Source of the DNA: Lucifuga dentata
Lineage: Eukaryota; Chordata; Actinopteri; Ophidiiformes; Bythitidae
Assembly: GCA_014773175.1 (NCBI GenBank)
Contig: VXCM01000959.1
Span: forward strand, 128,796 to 192,795
Reading direction: 5' to 3'
DNA length: 64,000 nt
Position 1 is the first letter of the stretch. Each line of letters begins with the position of its first letter. The position numbers were made by a program, and so were the translations under genes. Below, in pieces: positions 25,001-40,000 of the stretch. Under the pieces are notes generated by a model. The model saw nothing but the letters and a program-made list of their open reading frames with translations, did no database searches and was not told the origin of the DNA.

Positions 25001-28000
25001 AGGGGGAAACACTATGACAGGTAAGGCATTGATCAGAGAGAAGTGCTGTTTGGATGGATGGTAACTTGCTTTCACAAAATCTGTTTTAATTGCCTGTTAA
25101 GTAAAATACTATTTCATTGTTCAGATTCTTATTTAATGGTCTGGAAAAAGTTTTAAGAGATGCAATTATCAGAAACCTTAATATTTGTAGAACATGATTT
25201 TTAAGTATCCTGTATCCTGCAAACCTGCATGTTACTTTAATTTCATTTTATGAGATGAATTGTAATGTAAGAATATACATGTGTGAATGCAGGACTGATT
25301 TTCAAGAATATACGTACACATTTCTGTCTAAAGGTGACGCTATAGATTATCTGCTGAAAAACATCTTCACTGAGGCAGCTGGATCCAGGAAATCTTTTCC
25401 AAAGGTAGCAATGATCATCACTGACGGAAAATCCCAGGACCCAGTGGAGGAGCATGCTAGAAGACTTAGGAACATCGGAGTGGAAATATTTGTTCTAGGT
25501 ATGTTTTATTATTCAGTGTTTTGAGTAGTGTTCTCCCCTGTGAAAGTCTGCCTGTTCTTGGCAACCATTTGATTTTCCGTCTTTTTTTTGTTGTTGTAAA
25601 TATACTTATTTAACTCATCAAAAGTATTTTTTAGCATATATATTATTATAAAAACACAACTACCACCAACATGTGTAAGCAACAAGGGACTTACAACTTC
25701 AGCTGACATTTTTTTGCTTCACCTTTTATCCCCCAGGCATCAAAGGAGCAGATGAAGATGAGCTCAAGGAAATAGCCTCCAAACCTCACAACAAACACGT
25801 GTACAATGTGCCCAATTTTGAAATGATCCAAGAGGTACAGAAACAGATCGTCACAGAGGTGTGCTCTGGTGTTGATGAACAACTCAGCTCTCTGGTCAGC
25901 GGAGACGAAAGTAAGTCAATAGATTTTTGCGAAATGTGCTACAATATTTACAATTCTATGATTTTGATATATGTGATGATGATATAAAATTGACTAAAAC
26001 TTGGTGGGGAAAAAAATAAAATGGCTTGGTGCAGTTCATTTATCTGAGGGCTGTTCAGCAAAGTTCACTTGTGATATAGAATTCTCCATCCCAACTTTTC
26101 TCATTTCCTGTCATATTTCCTTTAGTGGTGGAGCCAGCCTCTAACCTGCAGGTGATGGAGATTGCATCCAAGTCTATGAGGGTGACATGGGATCCCTCCC
26201 CGGGTGACATCTCAGGCTATAAGCTCACCCTCACCCCCATGCTACCTGGAATGAAACGCCAAGAGCTGTACATGGGGGCCACCCAGACATCCATCAATGT
26301 CCGTGACCTTTCACCTGAGACTGAGTATGAAATTAACCTGTATGCCCTCAAAGGTCTGGCTCCCAGCGAGCCCATCATGGCCATGGAGAAGACTCAGCCT
26401 GTCAAAATATCAACAGGTAAGTCGATGTGTTGTCTGTGTGTGGGGCACAATATGTGTACTTGTCTGTTTGTTAGATAGACAATCCCTTATTTCCTCATTC
26501 ATCAGCTCAGGGCACCAAAGAAACATCCATTCTGTTTCATCATACAAGCCTTTAAATAACCTGTGATTTTCCGTCTTTTTCAAGAATGCTCTCTGGGAGT
26601 GGATGTGCAGGCCGATGTGGTCCTACTGGTTGATGGCTCGTACAGTATTGGATTACAAAACTTTGCCAAAGTCCGTGCCTTCTTGGAAGTTTTGGTCAAT
26701 TCTTTTGACATTGGACCTCACAAAGTCCAGCTCAGCTTGGTCCAGTACAGTCGCGATCCACACACTGAATTTGCCCTCAACACCCACCATGACATTAATG
26801 CTGTTGTCAAAGCTGTGCGCACCTTCCCTTACCGCGGAGGCTCCACTAACACTGGCAAAGCCATGACATATGTCAGGGAGAAGATCTTTATAGCTTCCCG
26901 TGGAGCAAGACAAAATGTGCCCCGTGTCATGGTCCTGATCACAGACGGGAAGTCTTCTGACTCTTTCAAGGATGCAGCAACCAAGCTGAGGAATATTGAT
27001 GTGGAAATCTTTGCCGTTGGTGTGAAGGATGCAGTGAGGTCAGAGTTGGAGGCCATTGCTAATCCTCCATCAGACACTCATGTCTATGAGGTGGAGGACT
27101 TTGATGCCTTCCAGAGGATCTCCAAGGAGCTGACCCAGTCCATCTGTCTGAGGATTGAGCAGGAGCTGCTCAACATCAAGAAGAGGAGTAAGTAGGATTA
27201 TAGAATATTTAAATACTAGAACTGTTACTGTGTCTACACAACTTGGTCAAAACATTTTGATTGCAGTTTGCTGTTCCCATTGATGCTATGTAATATTAGT
27301 CCCTTTGTGCTGATCTGTAGTTAAAGTGACACTATATGATTTCACAGCTTGGCCAGGTCTGTAGGAGAAGGTGCAATGGCAAAAAGCCAATGTAGTCAAG
27401 AAGAAGTGAAATACAGCAGTATAAGTACTGTTTGAATCCTTTTGCAATTAAAGTTGAATGTCTGTAAGACATAGTCTAGCCAGACTTAATTAACTCACTT
27501 GAACACTGCCAGCCTACAAACATTCACAAACCCACATATGTAATACTACATCAAATGGTACTTTTTTTGACCTGACCCCAGCTCTAAAAGGCATTAGAGT
27601 TACGGCTTTTCCACACCGTAGTTGGATGACATCATTTTAGGTGCTATGCTTATTGGCCATCATGCCAGTTGTCCCAGAACACACATCACTTACTTACTGG
27701 CACATCAGTTACTGAATTTGGCATTCTGTGTTCAGAAACATGATGTAGGTAGCAATATAACTACTCAATATCATTTATGATTTTACATGACTTTGGCCCA
27801 GTTCACTGCCAATGATGAGAACATTCTTAACAAGTAATATTTTTGTTTTCAGGCCTGCTTCCACCCCAAAACTTGGTATTCTCTGAGATTACCTCCAGAA
27901 GCTTCCGTGCCACCTGGTCAGCTGCTGCAGCCGATGTCATGTCTTACCTTGTGCGTTTCCGCAAAGCTGAAGACATCACTGGAGACTACATTTCCCTGGC

Positions 28001-31000
28001 AGTGCCCCATGATAGCACCACTGCCATTCTGCCCCATCTTACTCCTCTCACCCTGTATGAGGTCAATGTCTTCTCCCAGTATGAAAAAGGAGACAGTTTT
28101 CCTCTGACTGGTGAAGAGACCACCCTTGAAGGTAAAAGAAACTGACCTGGATCTCATCCAGCAATATAATATTTTTCAGGAAGAGGATATTTGGCCACTA
28201 TAATGTCGTCTGTCTTTTTTCAGAGCGAGGGACTGTACGAAACCTAAGAGTTACAGAGGAGACAACCAGCAGTTTCAGGGTGTCGTGGAAAGCAGCTCCA
28301 GGTTCAGTGATTCGGTATCGCCTGACCTATACGCCGCCGAGCGGTGCTGGGGAGACATTGGAGGTTCACACCAGTGGACCTGAGACTACCATAATTCTCC
28401 AGGAACTTTTTCCCATCACCACCTACCGAGTGTCTGTGTCTGCTGAGTACTCTACTGGCAGTGGGGATGAGATGCAAGTGGATGGAACCACTAAGGAAGG
28501 TGAATAAGGAAAACTTGTGTCAGCAGAATGCTATTTGGTAACAGGAAGTGGCAAATGGCTAGATGTGGACAAAATTTCCAAATTCAGTATCTTATACATG
28601 TATCTACTTTAGTGAAGAAATCCCACTGGTTTAAATGTAATCCAGGAGACTACATTTTCTACTTGTATATGCTTTGTGGCACACATACTGTATGTATGTA
28701 TGATATACTACAAAATAGTGACTAATTCATTTTTGTTTCCTTTCAGTTCGTGGCTCCCCCCGAGACCTTCGCGTCTTTGATGAAGCCATATCTACAATGA
28801 AACTGTCATGGCAGGCTGCTCCAGGAAACGTCCTTCAGTACCGCATTGCCTTCAAACCTGCGGAGGGCGGTGAGAGAAAGGAGATATCAGTGAAGGGAGA
28901 AAATACCCAGGCTGTGCTGAAGAACCTCCAACCAGCCACTGAATATGAGCTGTTTGTTAGTGCTCGCTACGCTTCTGGTTTGGGTGATCCTCTTCTGGGT
29001 ACAGGAACCACTTTGGAAGGTAAATGAGAATGCAACATTGTTGACCTCAACTTTTAAAGCTTTGAATTAGGCTATTATTGTTATTTTTTACAGACAATGT
29101 GAAGACAGAAATGTAAAGAATGCTTTGTGACTGTGGGCCCAGTGAGTGGATGTTGCTGAGGAGACAAATGTATTGTGCTCTGCTTCCTGTTATGAGAGGC
29201 CAAATACCTTCAGAATTTGGGTGTGCATATTTAGTAAAAAACTGTTTGATCAAGCTGTTTCTACTTGTAGTGTTCAGTAATTGACATTCTGCATGGTGTA
29301 AAACTACTGAAGTAATGTTTGTTTTTGTCAACATCCCTTCAACTAAAGCAAGTGCATTTTTTTTTTTTTTTTACAGTTGAATAACAGCATAAAGGAATCT
29401 GAGCTTTGACTTTGCAAGGTTGGCTGAGTATATTGGCTTTGGTTGTTGAGGAAGAAACAGGAATGTGGCTCTTGATGCAATTCCTTTGGCACGGACTGTA
29501 GTTTAGAGTGGGTTTGCCGCCCATGAAGATGGAAATGGGTGGGGGATGCTTGTAAAACCTAGAAACGTGGAATGGCTTGGAACCGTTTTAGAGAGGCTAG
29601 GTCAGGAGATTTAATGCCTCTCCATCTTGCTCCGTCTTGAACATATGGTTTGTTGTTGTACATTGGATTATAAGACATATGGGGTATGTTTAATAATAAA
29701 CCTTGGAATATTTTGTGTTTAGAAATATGGATTTATGGATCTGCTGTTTGGTAGCAGCTCATCTGTTTCTTCGTTTGTCACCCCTTAATTTTAGTTTAGA
29801 TGAAAGGAATGCTTCAAGACTATAGACAAGCATCTTTTCCTATCTATAAATGGTAATCGTACTTTTCAACCTAAGTAGCGCAAAGCACTTCACAGTGTGT
29901 CTTATTCACCCTTTCACGCACACACAGGCTGATGACCTGGTATCAGTGTCTTTCTCGAGAAACTTCAACATGAAATTTCTTGTACACCATTCCACTGAAT
30001 GTTGCAACACCAATCCTCTAGCTAATGGAGAACCTGGTCTACCACCTGAGTTTCTGTTGCCCCTGTAGCAGCTATTTCTGGAGGGAGGGGGGGCCTTTGC
30101 GGTGTCTTTTTACTCTAGGATTTCACGCAGAGGGGGAGAAGACCTTGTTTGTGAGAGTTTTTGTCACACCAGGGGGTGAGAGAAAACAGAGGTTTTAGCT
30201 GTAAGGCTTTTAACAACAAACAAGGTATTGTGTTCCTAATAGAAGAATGTCTCTGTCTTGCAATCTGGTCCGTTTTGTGGCCGATAAAGCTTATACAACA
30301 TCAGCAGAGTTCCACCAGCTGCATAATGTAAAGGGATATAGTCCAGGCTTTGCGTGAGAAGGATGATATATTGCTATGCATTTGAGTGAGTGGTTTATGC
30401 ATTTTGCACACAAATCGGGTTGGCGAAAAGAGATGTCAAATTGAAAATAAATGGGTAGCGAGACACATCTTGCTAACTTCAGTAATGACATCTTTTTGGT
30501 GCTAAAAGATCAGAGAGAGAGGCTTTTGAAGCATTAATAAGAAACATAAAAAACTGGTGCTCTGTTTTATTCAGCTTTTTTTTTTGTGCCAAGATGAAAA
30601 CAGTAGAGTGGCTGTCTTTAACTTTGTGTTTGACCCAGCTTAGCTCAACCTGAAATGAACTTCTTTCCAAAAAGCAGTTTGAGCCCACCAACACACCAAA
30701 GCTACTCTATTCATCATCGTAACAGCAAGAGTGGACTTCTTGTTTCTTATTGTCGCCTTGCTGCACTGCTGGCAGGAACGAGGTCCCCTGAGCTGGGTGA
30801 TTCACTGTTTAATAGGGACATTTATTGCAGACCATAGAGACCCCTGTACTTGGTCAAATAAGAGGACATTGACTCATGCTGTGTCCTTCTGTGGAAATAA
30901 TTTTTCCATTTTGAATTCACAACCTGAATAAGACATGTTTGTTTATGTTTTTGAGTGAAAGAATTTGAAGGAAAGAGTTTTGTTTTTTTGTTTTTTTTAT

Positions 31001-34000
31001 TTGTTTCTTGGTTCCCTTAGTGACCAAAGGGCTTATTTTTGATTATATAGGTAGTTTCCACAGGTCAAATCTGTGCAGTCATCAAACGTACACCCCCACA
31101 GGAAAAAGCTCCATGACAAAGCACTTTGTTTCGTGAGTTTCCATTAGGCTGTCATGACATCAGCATACTTCAACACTGATTTCATTGTTTTGAGTGCCAC
31201 TAGCTTTGAGTGACCCCCTCTGTGAAGTTGTCCATGTAGGCGAGAACTGGAGGAGAAAGTCTTACACAATGATACCCCTTGTGGTTAACACTGGATGCTA
31301 ACCACTACAGAAGCCTTGAGTAGGGTGGAATTATAACATCCTGTTCAATTAAAGTGACTAATGGAATCGGTGCACTTCCGTAAAAAGGAAAGGTGTCATT
31401 GAAATTGCTTTGAAGCACATCTCAAATGTTAATATGACACATAAACGTGGCAAAAGTATTTATTTAAGAAGAGGGACTTTTACCCAGCATGTGGAAGGTG
31501 TTACCTAAGAGGAACATAAAAAGTGTTTGAGCTGTCTGTCTGGGTTCAGGGAGAAAGGTCTATTCACTGTCCTCCAGGGTGGGGCAAAGGAAGGCAGAGG
31601 CAGAGCGAGGCTGAGGATGAGCAGAAAGAAGGACACTCGACCAGAATATTTCAGGGTGGCCAGGTGGTTAAAAAAAAAAACAGTATAAACTGGAAAATTC
31701 AGTCCCTGAGGCAGCCATTGTGCTGTTTAACCCATCAACTACATGCAGCAGAGCTTTAGGGATGCTCCACTGGTAGAATTCATACATGTTGTTTAAACCT
31801 TCCTAGGGCATCAGAGGGACCCATGTTACGCTGACTGAGTCTGAATGGCTGATAAAATGGTTAACATTTATCTGCAATCTAACTAAATGAAACATCACTG
31901 CAAAATCTTTTTACTTCCCTTCAAATGATGTGGATCTAGAGAGCGGCGCAACACCTGGTGAAACTGCAGCATTTTGGTTAGATTCTGATTACTGTGACGT
32001 CTTTTGGAGACTGGTCTTTTTAGGCAGTGCCAGACTCTGTCAGTGGAACTTCCAGGCTGTTTTCCTCCACCAGTCTGAAGGTCCTTTGAGGTAAAAGGCC
32101 AGAGACAGGCAACCTTGGCATATAGACAGTGAACTCTTTATCTGTGTGGCTCTGATGTGCGTCTCAGTGACCCAAGAGTAATAAAGGGAGGGAAGTTCGG
32201 AGAGTGTTGCCAGTGCTGAAATTGCACTTTGAGGGAAATCTGTATTTCCTGAAGTATGCTGGATGCTTTTAAAAGGAGCAAGTCTGAGGAAGACAGAGCT
32301 TGGATATTTTACTTGTCAGTTTATTTTCCTTTAAGTCTGCAATCGTAATAAATATGTCAGCAAACTCATAGTGTGAGTGAGTTGATGGTGTGAGCATCTA
32401 AAATCAATTTTTCTTTGTTGTTTTGATGCTTTTGCTACTGCAGTCAGTTACAATATACCTTTAGGGTGTTTTGGCTGCAGATGTGAAGGTTATGTCAGCA
32501 CAAAAAGCCTTAGACGATGTTCTATTGTGTAATAAGCGTTTTTTTTCTAGAGAAATTGTTAAGGTCTTGCTATGAATTTGTGATCTGTAATTATCCAAGG
32601 TCTTGTCTGTTCTTGTCCAAGGACTTCATTTGTGAGCATCATTTTCCTAGAAGGGCAGGATGCAATCTTGGTGATTTTGTAAAATCAACAAAGTTAAGGA
32701 GCTCCCAAATGCTTTCATTATCCTAAAATGAAGTGCATGCCATTTTGTTAGTATCCTTATATAGAAGTAAAGAAATGAAAATTAACAGTTGACAGTTTAC
32801 AAATGCATACAGTACATGAAAAGTAAAAATTAATATAAACTATATACTGCTGTGAAGCTTCTTCTATGGACCATGTGTTTTGTGTATGAGTGCTTTGCTC
32901 TTTGAGTGGGCCTTTCTGATGAAGTGGGCCACTGTCTGCAGAGATCATTATCTCGTGATCACTCTCAAGATGCAGATCACTGTGCTTCAAACAGCTTTTT
33001 CCTGTTTAGATCAGTGCCAGTTCATCTGTATTGGATGAATTCTTAGAATGAGACATAGAGTAAGAGACAGACTGCCTTTTTCCCCTTTCTGCAATGCAGT
33101 TGCTAAAGAATTCCAATTTGTGAGTTTCACTTGTGGCAGATTTATGATGCCTGATGGTTGATGAATGAGGTTTGAGAGACCACCCAGCTCCACTGCTCCG
33201 ACTGTGATTACATTGTCATTAGGTGCTACCATGTAGGGGCTCAGAGGCTTAAATTGGTCTACATCCCAGAGGTTGTGTGGGTGGTTGCACGTGGCAGGCC
33301 TTCCTCTTCCTGCGGTGGATGCAGCTTCTTTATGCTGCAGCCAGAGCAGAGTGTTGAGAGTCCATCTCAACATGGACTCCCCTTCAGCCAAGCGTCTTCT
33401 GGCTGCGCATCATAAAACACCACCACAAAATTCTCTCCGCTGTATCTCTGTGCCTTTCTAATTTCACAAATGTCTCCCAGGAAAAGAAAGCGAATGAGGG
33501 AAAGGCAGAGCGCAACATCTGCATTTGTTGCAAGCACACTTTGGTGGATTGGATTTCCTCTGTTTCAATGGAAAATGAAAGTGCTGCCGTGAGAGGCACT
33601 GATGATATGTGATTAGAGATTAGTTTTGCAGACATTTTCCAGGAGTCTTTGATTATGAAAGGAGTAAATCAGGTCGGTCAAACAGACCCTGAGGGGTTAA
33701 AGCAGAGACAGATGAATGATTGTTGGTGGTTTATCGCTGAGGCCTTTCAATTTGTCCATTTTGTGCCTCACCCATTTCCTCAATCCTCCATATATCTGCA
33801 TTAAAAATCGACACCATCTATACAAAAGCACCACTGGCCTGGAGCTCCCTAAAGCACATTGTACTTTAGTACCAACAGCACGATCTTAGTCCAAATGTTG
33901 TGCACAGGAACAAGTAAAGAAAATCAGACCAGTTTCTTTAAGTAAACAGAAGAATCTAGATTGACACTTACTCACTACTGTCATATTTTTTACATCCAAG

Positions 34001-37000
34001 TATTAATATCATACCTCTACCTCAATTTTTTATGTTGTTTCTTCTACTTAACCACAGAGCTCGGCTCACCCAGAGATTTGGTGACCCAAGATGTCACTGA
34101 CACCAGCTTTTCTGTGTCTTGGACTACGGCCCCCGGTAACGTTCGTCAGTACCGGATCAGATGGAAGTCTCTGTTCAGTGAAGAGACTGGAGAAAAGACA
34201 ATTCCAGGAGACCTCACAGCCACAGTTCTGGATGGTCTCACCCCAGAGACACGTTACCAGGTGGCTGTGTACGCTGGCTATGGCCATGGCGAGGGACAGC
34301 CATTGATTGGAGAGGAAACCACAGACAGTAAGTTACTTCAGCTGCTTTAGCACTTCCTACTCCTGTCCTACTTTCTTTTATTCTCCTCCCTATTGTGGCC
34401 TCATTTTCTTTCTATTCGTGTCCATCCTCTACTTTTTAAAATTAATTTTAAGTTTCTGGGGATCTCTTTCTAAGGTTAAATGTGAAGTGTGTTGCAAGTC
34501 AACAACAAACCCACTACAACCATGACACAAAGACACATGTTTCACGTGTAACTGAATACTAAAACGGGACAGTGCACAGCGCCTGGAATGAATTGACTGT
34601 CATTTCACGGTGTCTTAGGTAACAGATCATAAACTCTAAAATGGCCGAAAGAGTACGTTAAGATGATTATCTAAGCCTAGACCTTACCATCATAAACGCA
34701 TTTCAAACCTTAAAGTTTTCATGTGCTCATTAAGCCACAAATAGAACTCAGGCGCTCATTGCTGGGATATCTGTGGCAGTGATGCAAGTTTCAAAGGTAT
34801 TCGGGAGACACGTTTGAACTGTGAATCTTACATAAGGAGCGATCTGTCAATGACATTTGCAGTCCTTTTCCTGAGCCAAGAGATAACATCATAGCTGTTT
34901 TCACTGACCTGAGCCATCGAGAATCACATCGCTCTAAGTCTTTGCGTGCACACCATCAAGAATATGCACATGTCGTATAGAGGGGTGATGCAATGAACAG
35001 CGCACCTGCACCCAAGTTTCATGGGAAATACAGGGCAGATAGAAACATGCTTAGATGGGAAAAACATATTGAGCGGAAACTCGCCCCAAATGGGAGGGAA
35101 TTCATTTGCCAGTTCGCGAAATGGAATGTGCTAATGGGAAAATATGTCCAGCCATCATTAGTGTTTATTGATTCTGGCAAGAAAGGCGGCATACACAAAA
35201 CACAGCCTTAAGACAGCTTTGACTCATATGGTCGCATTTCTCATTTCTTCCTTAGTTTGCGCCCACTATCTTTTGATTTGCTTTTGCTCTACAGAAATCT
35301 GTCTGGGCTGAGCCACACACTGAAAGACTTGGATGTGCTGCCTTTTTTCCATTAATAAAAATCCTCCCTCTGAAGTGGAGCAGTCTGAATATTTTCCTCA
35401 GCTTGTTGAGAGGCCTCTGACAATTCACACTTGCCCTTCCAGTTCTTTTAAAAAAAAAAAAAAAAAAAAAAACACTCCATGGACATACAATGGAAAAAAA
35501 GAGAACTATGGGTTTGCTCAAATTCACAAATCATCTACGTTTGCCTTCCAGACCCACCAACCAAACACAATCAATCTTGTAAATTTGGGTCTGTTTAATG
35601 TATACTTCAAAAAATCAGAAGCATTGGCATAGGTTTGTGTTCACACGCAAATGGAAACTGGGCAGATATTTAGATGAAAGACTGTGAGGTAGCCAAGCAT
35701 GTTACTGTTTACCCACCAGCAGGAAAGCCAGACTGCTTATATTTCCAAAGGTATATTAGAAAAATAGGCAGTGAAGCAGACATGTAGCACACATTCCACA
35801 GAAGTCTACATTCTCCATCCATCACTTTTTTCATTTACACTTTGGTTCCTTTTCTTCCTCGCAGTCTCGGCCGCTGGCAGAGTGCTAGTTGTCTCTGAGG
35901 AGACAGAAAAGAGCATGAAGGTGACATGGCAACCAGCACCTGGCAATGTGGTCAATTACCGAGTGACTTACAAACCCAAAGCAGGAGGGCGCCAGCTAGC
36001 AGCCAAGGCGCCCGGTGGTACTACCTCCACTGTGCTGAGGCGCCTCACTCCCCTCACCACCTATGACATCACCGTAGTGCCAGTCTACCGTGAAGGAGAA
36101 GGCAAAGCAAGGCAAGGAGAGGGAACAACACGTACGTTGGTCTATCTTTCACCACAGCATGAAATTTGCTTTAACATTGCATTGTTTAAGGAAAGTCATT
36201 CAGCCATTACAAACTCTGCCACTTCCAACATTTGTTTTTACATTGTAGGATCTTTATTTTGTCCATGTTATAGTACCTAAAGATTTGATCTAGAACATTT
36301 GTTTTTGGACTTTCTACTCAAAACATACATTTATCTTCTCTTCAGTGTCACCTTTCAAAGGTCCTAGGAACCTTCAGACCTCTGAGCCTTCCAAAACCAG
36401 TTTCCGTGTAACATGGGATCACGCTCCTGGCGACGTTAAGGGCTACAAAGTCAAATTCCATCCTGTAGGGAATGATGTGGACCTGGGAGAACTTTTGGTT
36501 GGCCCCTATGACAACACAGTGGTGTTAGAAGAGCTCAGGTGCGTCCTTGGGCTAAATCTCTTGTCTTCTATACATTAACATATCAATTCTCATTGTCATT
36601 TTAATAAGTCTAAATGTAAGATTATTATAGAATAGATTATTTAAAAAGTCCTGAGAAGTCCTGATTTGTTTTTGTCCATAGAGCTGGCACCAAATACGCA
36701 GTGAATGTTTTTGGCATGTTTGAGGGAGGAGAGAGCATGCCGCTGGCCGGGGAAGAGAAAACCACTCTCTCTGATGCCCCTGAACCTCCTCCCTTTGAGG
36801 CACCAGGTAATGTCTCTCAAACCATACCTAGTATTCTGACAAAAAAATCAAATCCTATATCATCATTTGAACAACAGAGACATTTGGAAGCCATAAATAA
36901 CAAGAATAAGATCGAACATGAATTTAGTCATTCTGTTAATTTTCCTTTTAACACTCTGAACTCAGTATTTTTGTGTCTTTGGATGGCAACAGTCAAACTG

Positions 37001-40000
37001 TGCAAACATGTATCACAAGCTAAAATTTTTGCTTCGGAAAATACACTCCAATACCATGACTCATAAAAGCCTTTCCTCAAAGCTAATTGTCTTATGAAAT
37101 AGTAGATGTAATGGCATTTCCACCTGTCTGCCCTTTCTCGCTTTCTTCATTGAGTCACATTGGGCTTCCGCTTTGTATTTCATATCCAAGTACAGCCAGT
37201 GCAGAACTGACCCATGTGCATATACAGTAATGTGTTTGCACTTATAAAATGTTTTACTACCTCATGAGTCAGAGCATGGCAGGCTAAGTATGAGAAGAAA
37301 AAAAATTATGGAATCCCACTCTCCCTGTACCATCTAGACCAGTTCTCAATTGGCCTCTTGAACCAGTGTGCAAAGAAAGTTTGGGAGAGGAAAGAGTTAT
37401 GTTAATAAATCTGAAGTAACATCCCCTGTCCTTAATAATTTGGAACTATTTTACATTAGAATATACTTTTTTTTTTTAATAATATACAATTGCATTGTTT
37501 TTTTTCACATTTTCTTTCAATTTTAACCTAACCAAAGCATTATAAATTGTCTTCTCAGGAGCCAGATATTATTTTTTATTTGACTACATAACTGGAACAG
37601 CCCTAAAAGACATTAGCAGACATGTTTTATTGCCTCTACAGTCTCTTTCATTGCATCTCAGGCTTGCTTCTAATGTATGTATCACAGCTGTTTACCTGTG
37701 GGGGGTTGGGTTTGAGGTTTATGTGGGTATGGAATGAACAAACCAGTCTGTAAATCAAATGTAATGTAACCTGTTTTCAGTTGCAGACAGTGGCAGTTAG
37801 TGCAACATCTGCCTATTCCCGTTGCACATCTGCAAGCTTCTTTTAGGTGCTCAGGATCGGATGCCTTCCTTGTCATCACGCAGGTGTTTGGAAAACAGGA
37901 TCAGAGATCAGAGTGTTGCCTTAAATGCTTTGGATGGCACAGTAATCTCTCACAAAGGAAGCCTCTGATATATATGTAGTGGGCTAATAAAGGTGCATTC
38001 CCCTGCTTTGTCCCTGGAACTCATAAGTGGATCCAAACTGCCTTGGCATGTCACAAGAAAAGAAGACAATAATTATAACACCTGGAAAATAAATGGCTCA
38101 CAAAAAGCGAGAAGAGAAGAGAAGAAGACAGAATGCTCTACTGCTTGCTTGTGAACACAATGTTTGTTTTACATTTTGGAAATTGTCTTTTGTTTAATGG
38201 CAAAATGTCACTTTTGTTTAGTGTAGGAAAATGTGATTTTATGTCATGGAACTCTTCACTCCTTTCCTTCATCTCTCACTCCTCTCTGAGCACCTCTACA
38301 TCATTATACAGCATCACATACAGCATTTTATATGTCAGTTGAATATAGAACTATATATTTTATTTAAACCTGCAACTACATCCAATTAAGAAACCTAACC
38401 TTTGCTGTCAGATGTGAGGTGTAAGACCAAAGCCCAGGCTGATATTGTGCTACTTGTGGATGGCTCCTGGAGTATTGGACGGCTCAACTTCAAGACTATT
38501 CGTGCCTTCATCGCCCGCATGGTTGGCGTCTTTGACATTGGCCCTGAAAGGGTGCAGATTGGTGGGTCAAATCAGATTATGTGATTTAATGGGTTGATTC
38601 TAAAGATGAAAGCAGTCTCTAACAAAGTTTATTGGTATCCCAGGTCTGGCTCAGTACAGTGGAGACCCAAAAACTGAGTGGCACCTGAACACCCACAGAA
38701 CCCGGGAGTCACTCCTGGAGGCTGTGGCTAACTTGCCCTACAAAGGAGGAAACACTCTGACTGGTAGGTTCACTTACTGTCTATACTCTGTGCTTCTAAA
38801 ATTTTAACTTTATTTCCATGATTGTGCTTTATCCTGATGTTTGAGAATCCATTGCAAGCTGCAATCAGGCTGATGAATGAATGTCCATGTTTTCATTGCA
38901 GGTCTGGCATTGAACTACATCCTCCAGAACAACTTCAAAGAGAATGTAGGAATGCGACCCAACGCTCGAAGGATCGGTGTGCTGATCACTGACGGCAAGT
39001 CCCAGGATGATGTCATCGTCAACTCTCAGAACTTGCGTGATGACGGTGTTGAGCTCTACGCCATTGGTAAATAAATATCATTCTTCCTCTAGCTTTTTTT
39101 TTTTTTTTAAAGGTTCCTTTGAGATTTAAGGTTCCATTACTTTGAGAAATATGTAACACATATAAAGTACAACCTGTGCCTCCAGCTACACAATTAGAGA
39201 ACCATTTAAATGGAAAATATTTCTGGATTCCTGATTGAGATATTGATCCTGTATATCTATAGAGTACAGTAATGGTATTGACCAATTCTTGACTTTGTTA
39301 TTGCTCTTAAGGTGTGAAGAATGCTGATGAGAATGAGTTGCGGTCCATTGCCTCTGATCCGGATAATATTCACATGTACAACGTGGCTGACTTCTCCTTC
39401 CTGCTGGATATCGTGGACAATCTTACAGACAATCTCTGTAATAGTGTTAAAGGACCAGGTGTGTATGACTGAACATCAGAGTTCACACTGTACCGATGAG
39501 CTTGAGAGATAATTGTATTTTAAGAGCAAAATGTTTTGTTGTACTCACATAACTCAAACAGTCTGACCTCATTGTTATGAACACTTATAGTTTACAAGGA
39601 CCGCAGCCTTCTAACTTACAAATAATAATCATATTAATCATAGATAATCTGAGCCAATTGCTCATTCTCAGACTCTTGATAAGCAGTGTAAACATAGAAT
39701 AGAGAGCATCCTAGACTATAGACAGTTACATGTCTGGCCCACCATGGAAGCAACACTAGAGGCAAAAAGCCAGCCAACCACTTGGAATTATAGCAGATCT
39801 TCTATTTTGTTCCTCCTCTAATAATCCTCATACCTCACTGAAATGGGAAATTGTCTGCTCCTTAATCAAATTAAAGCCCTGCTATTGGATACTTAACGTG
39901 AGGGGAACTTCTTGGGAGGATGCGGCTTTACAGTCTCAATGAGTACAAAGAGGGTTTTTGTTAGGACTTGTTACTGCTAAGATATTTTAGCTTCTTTCCT

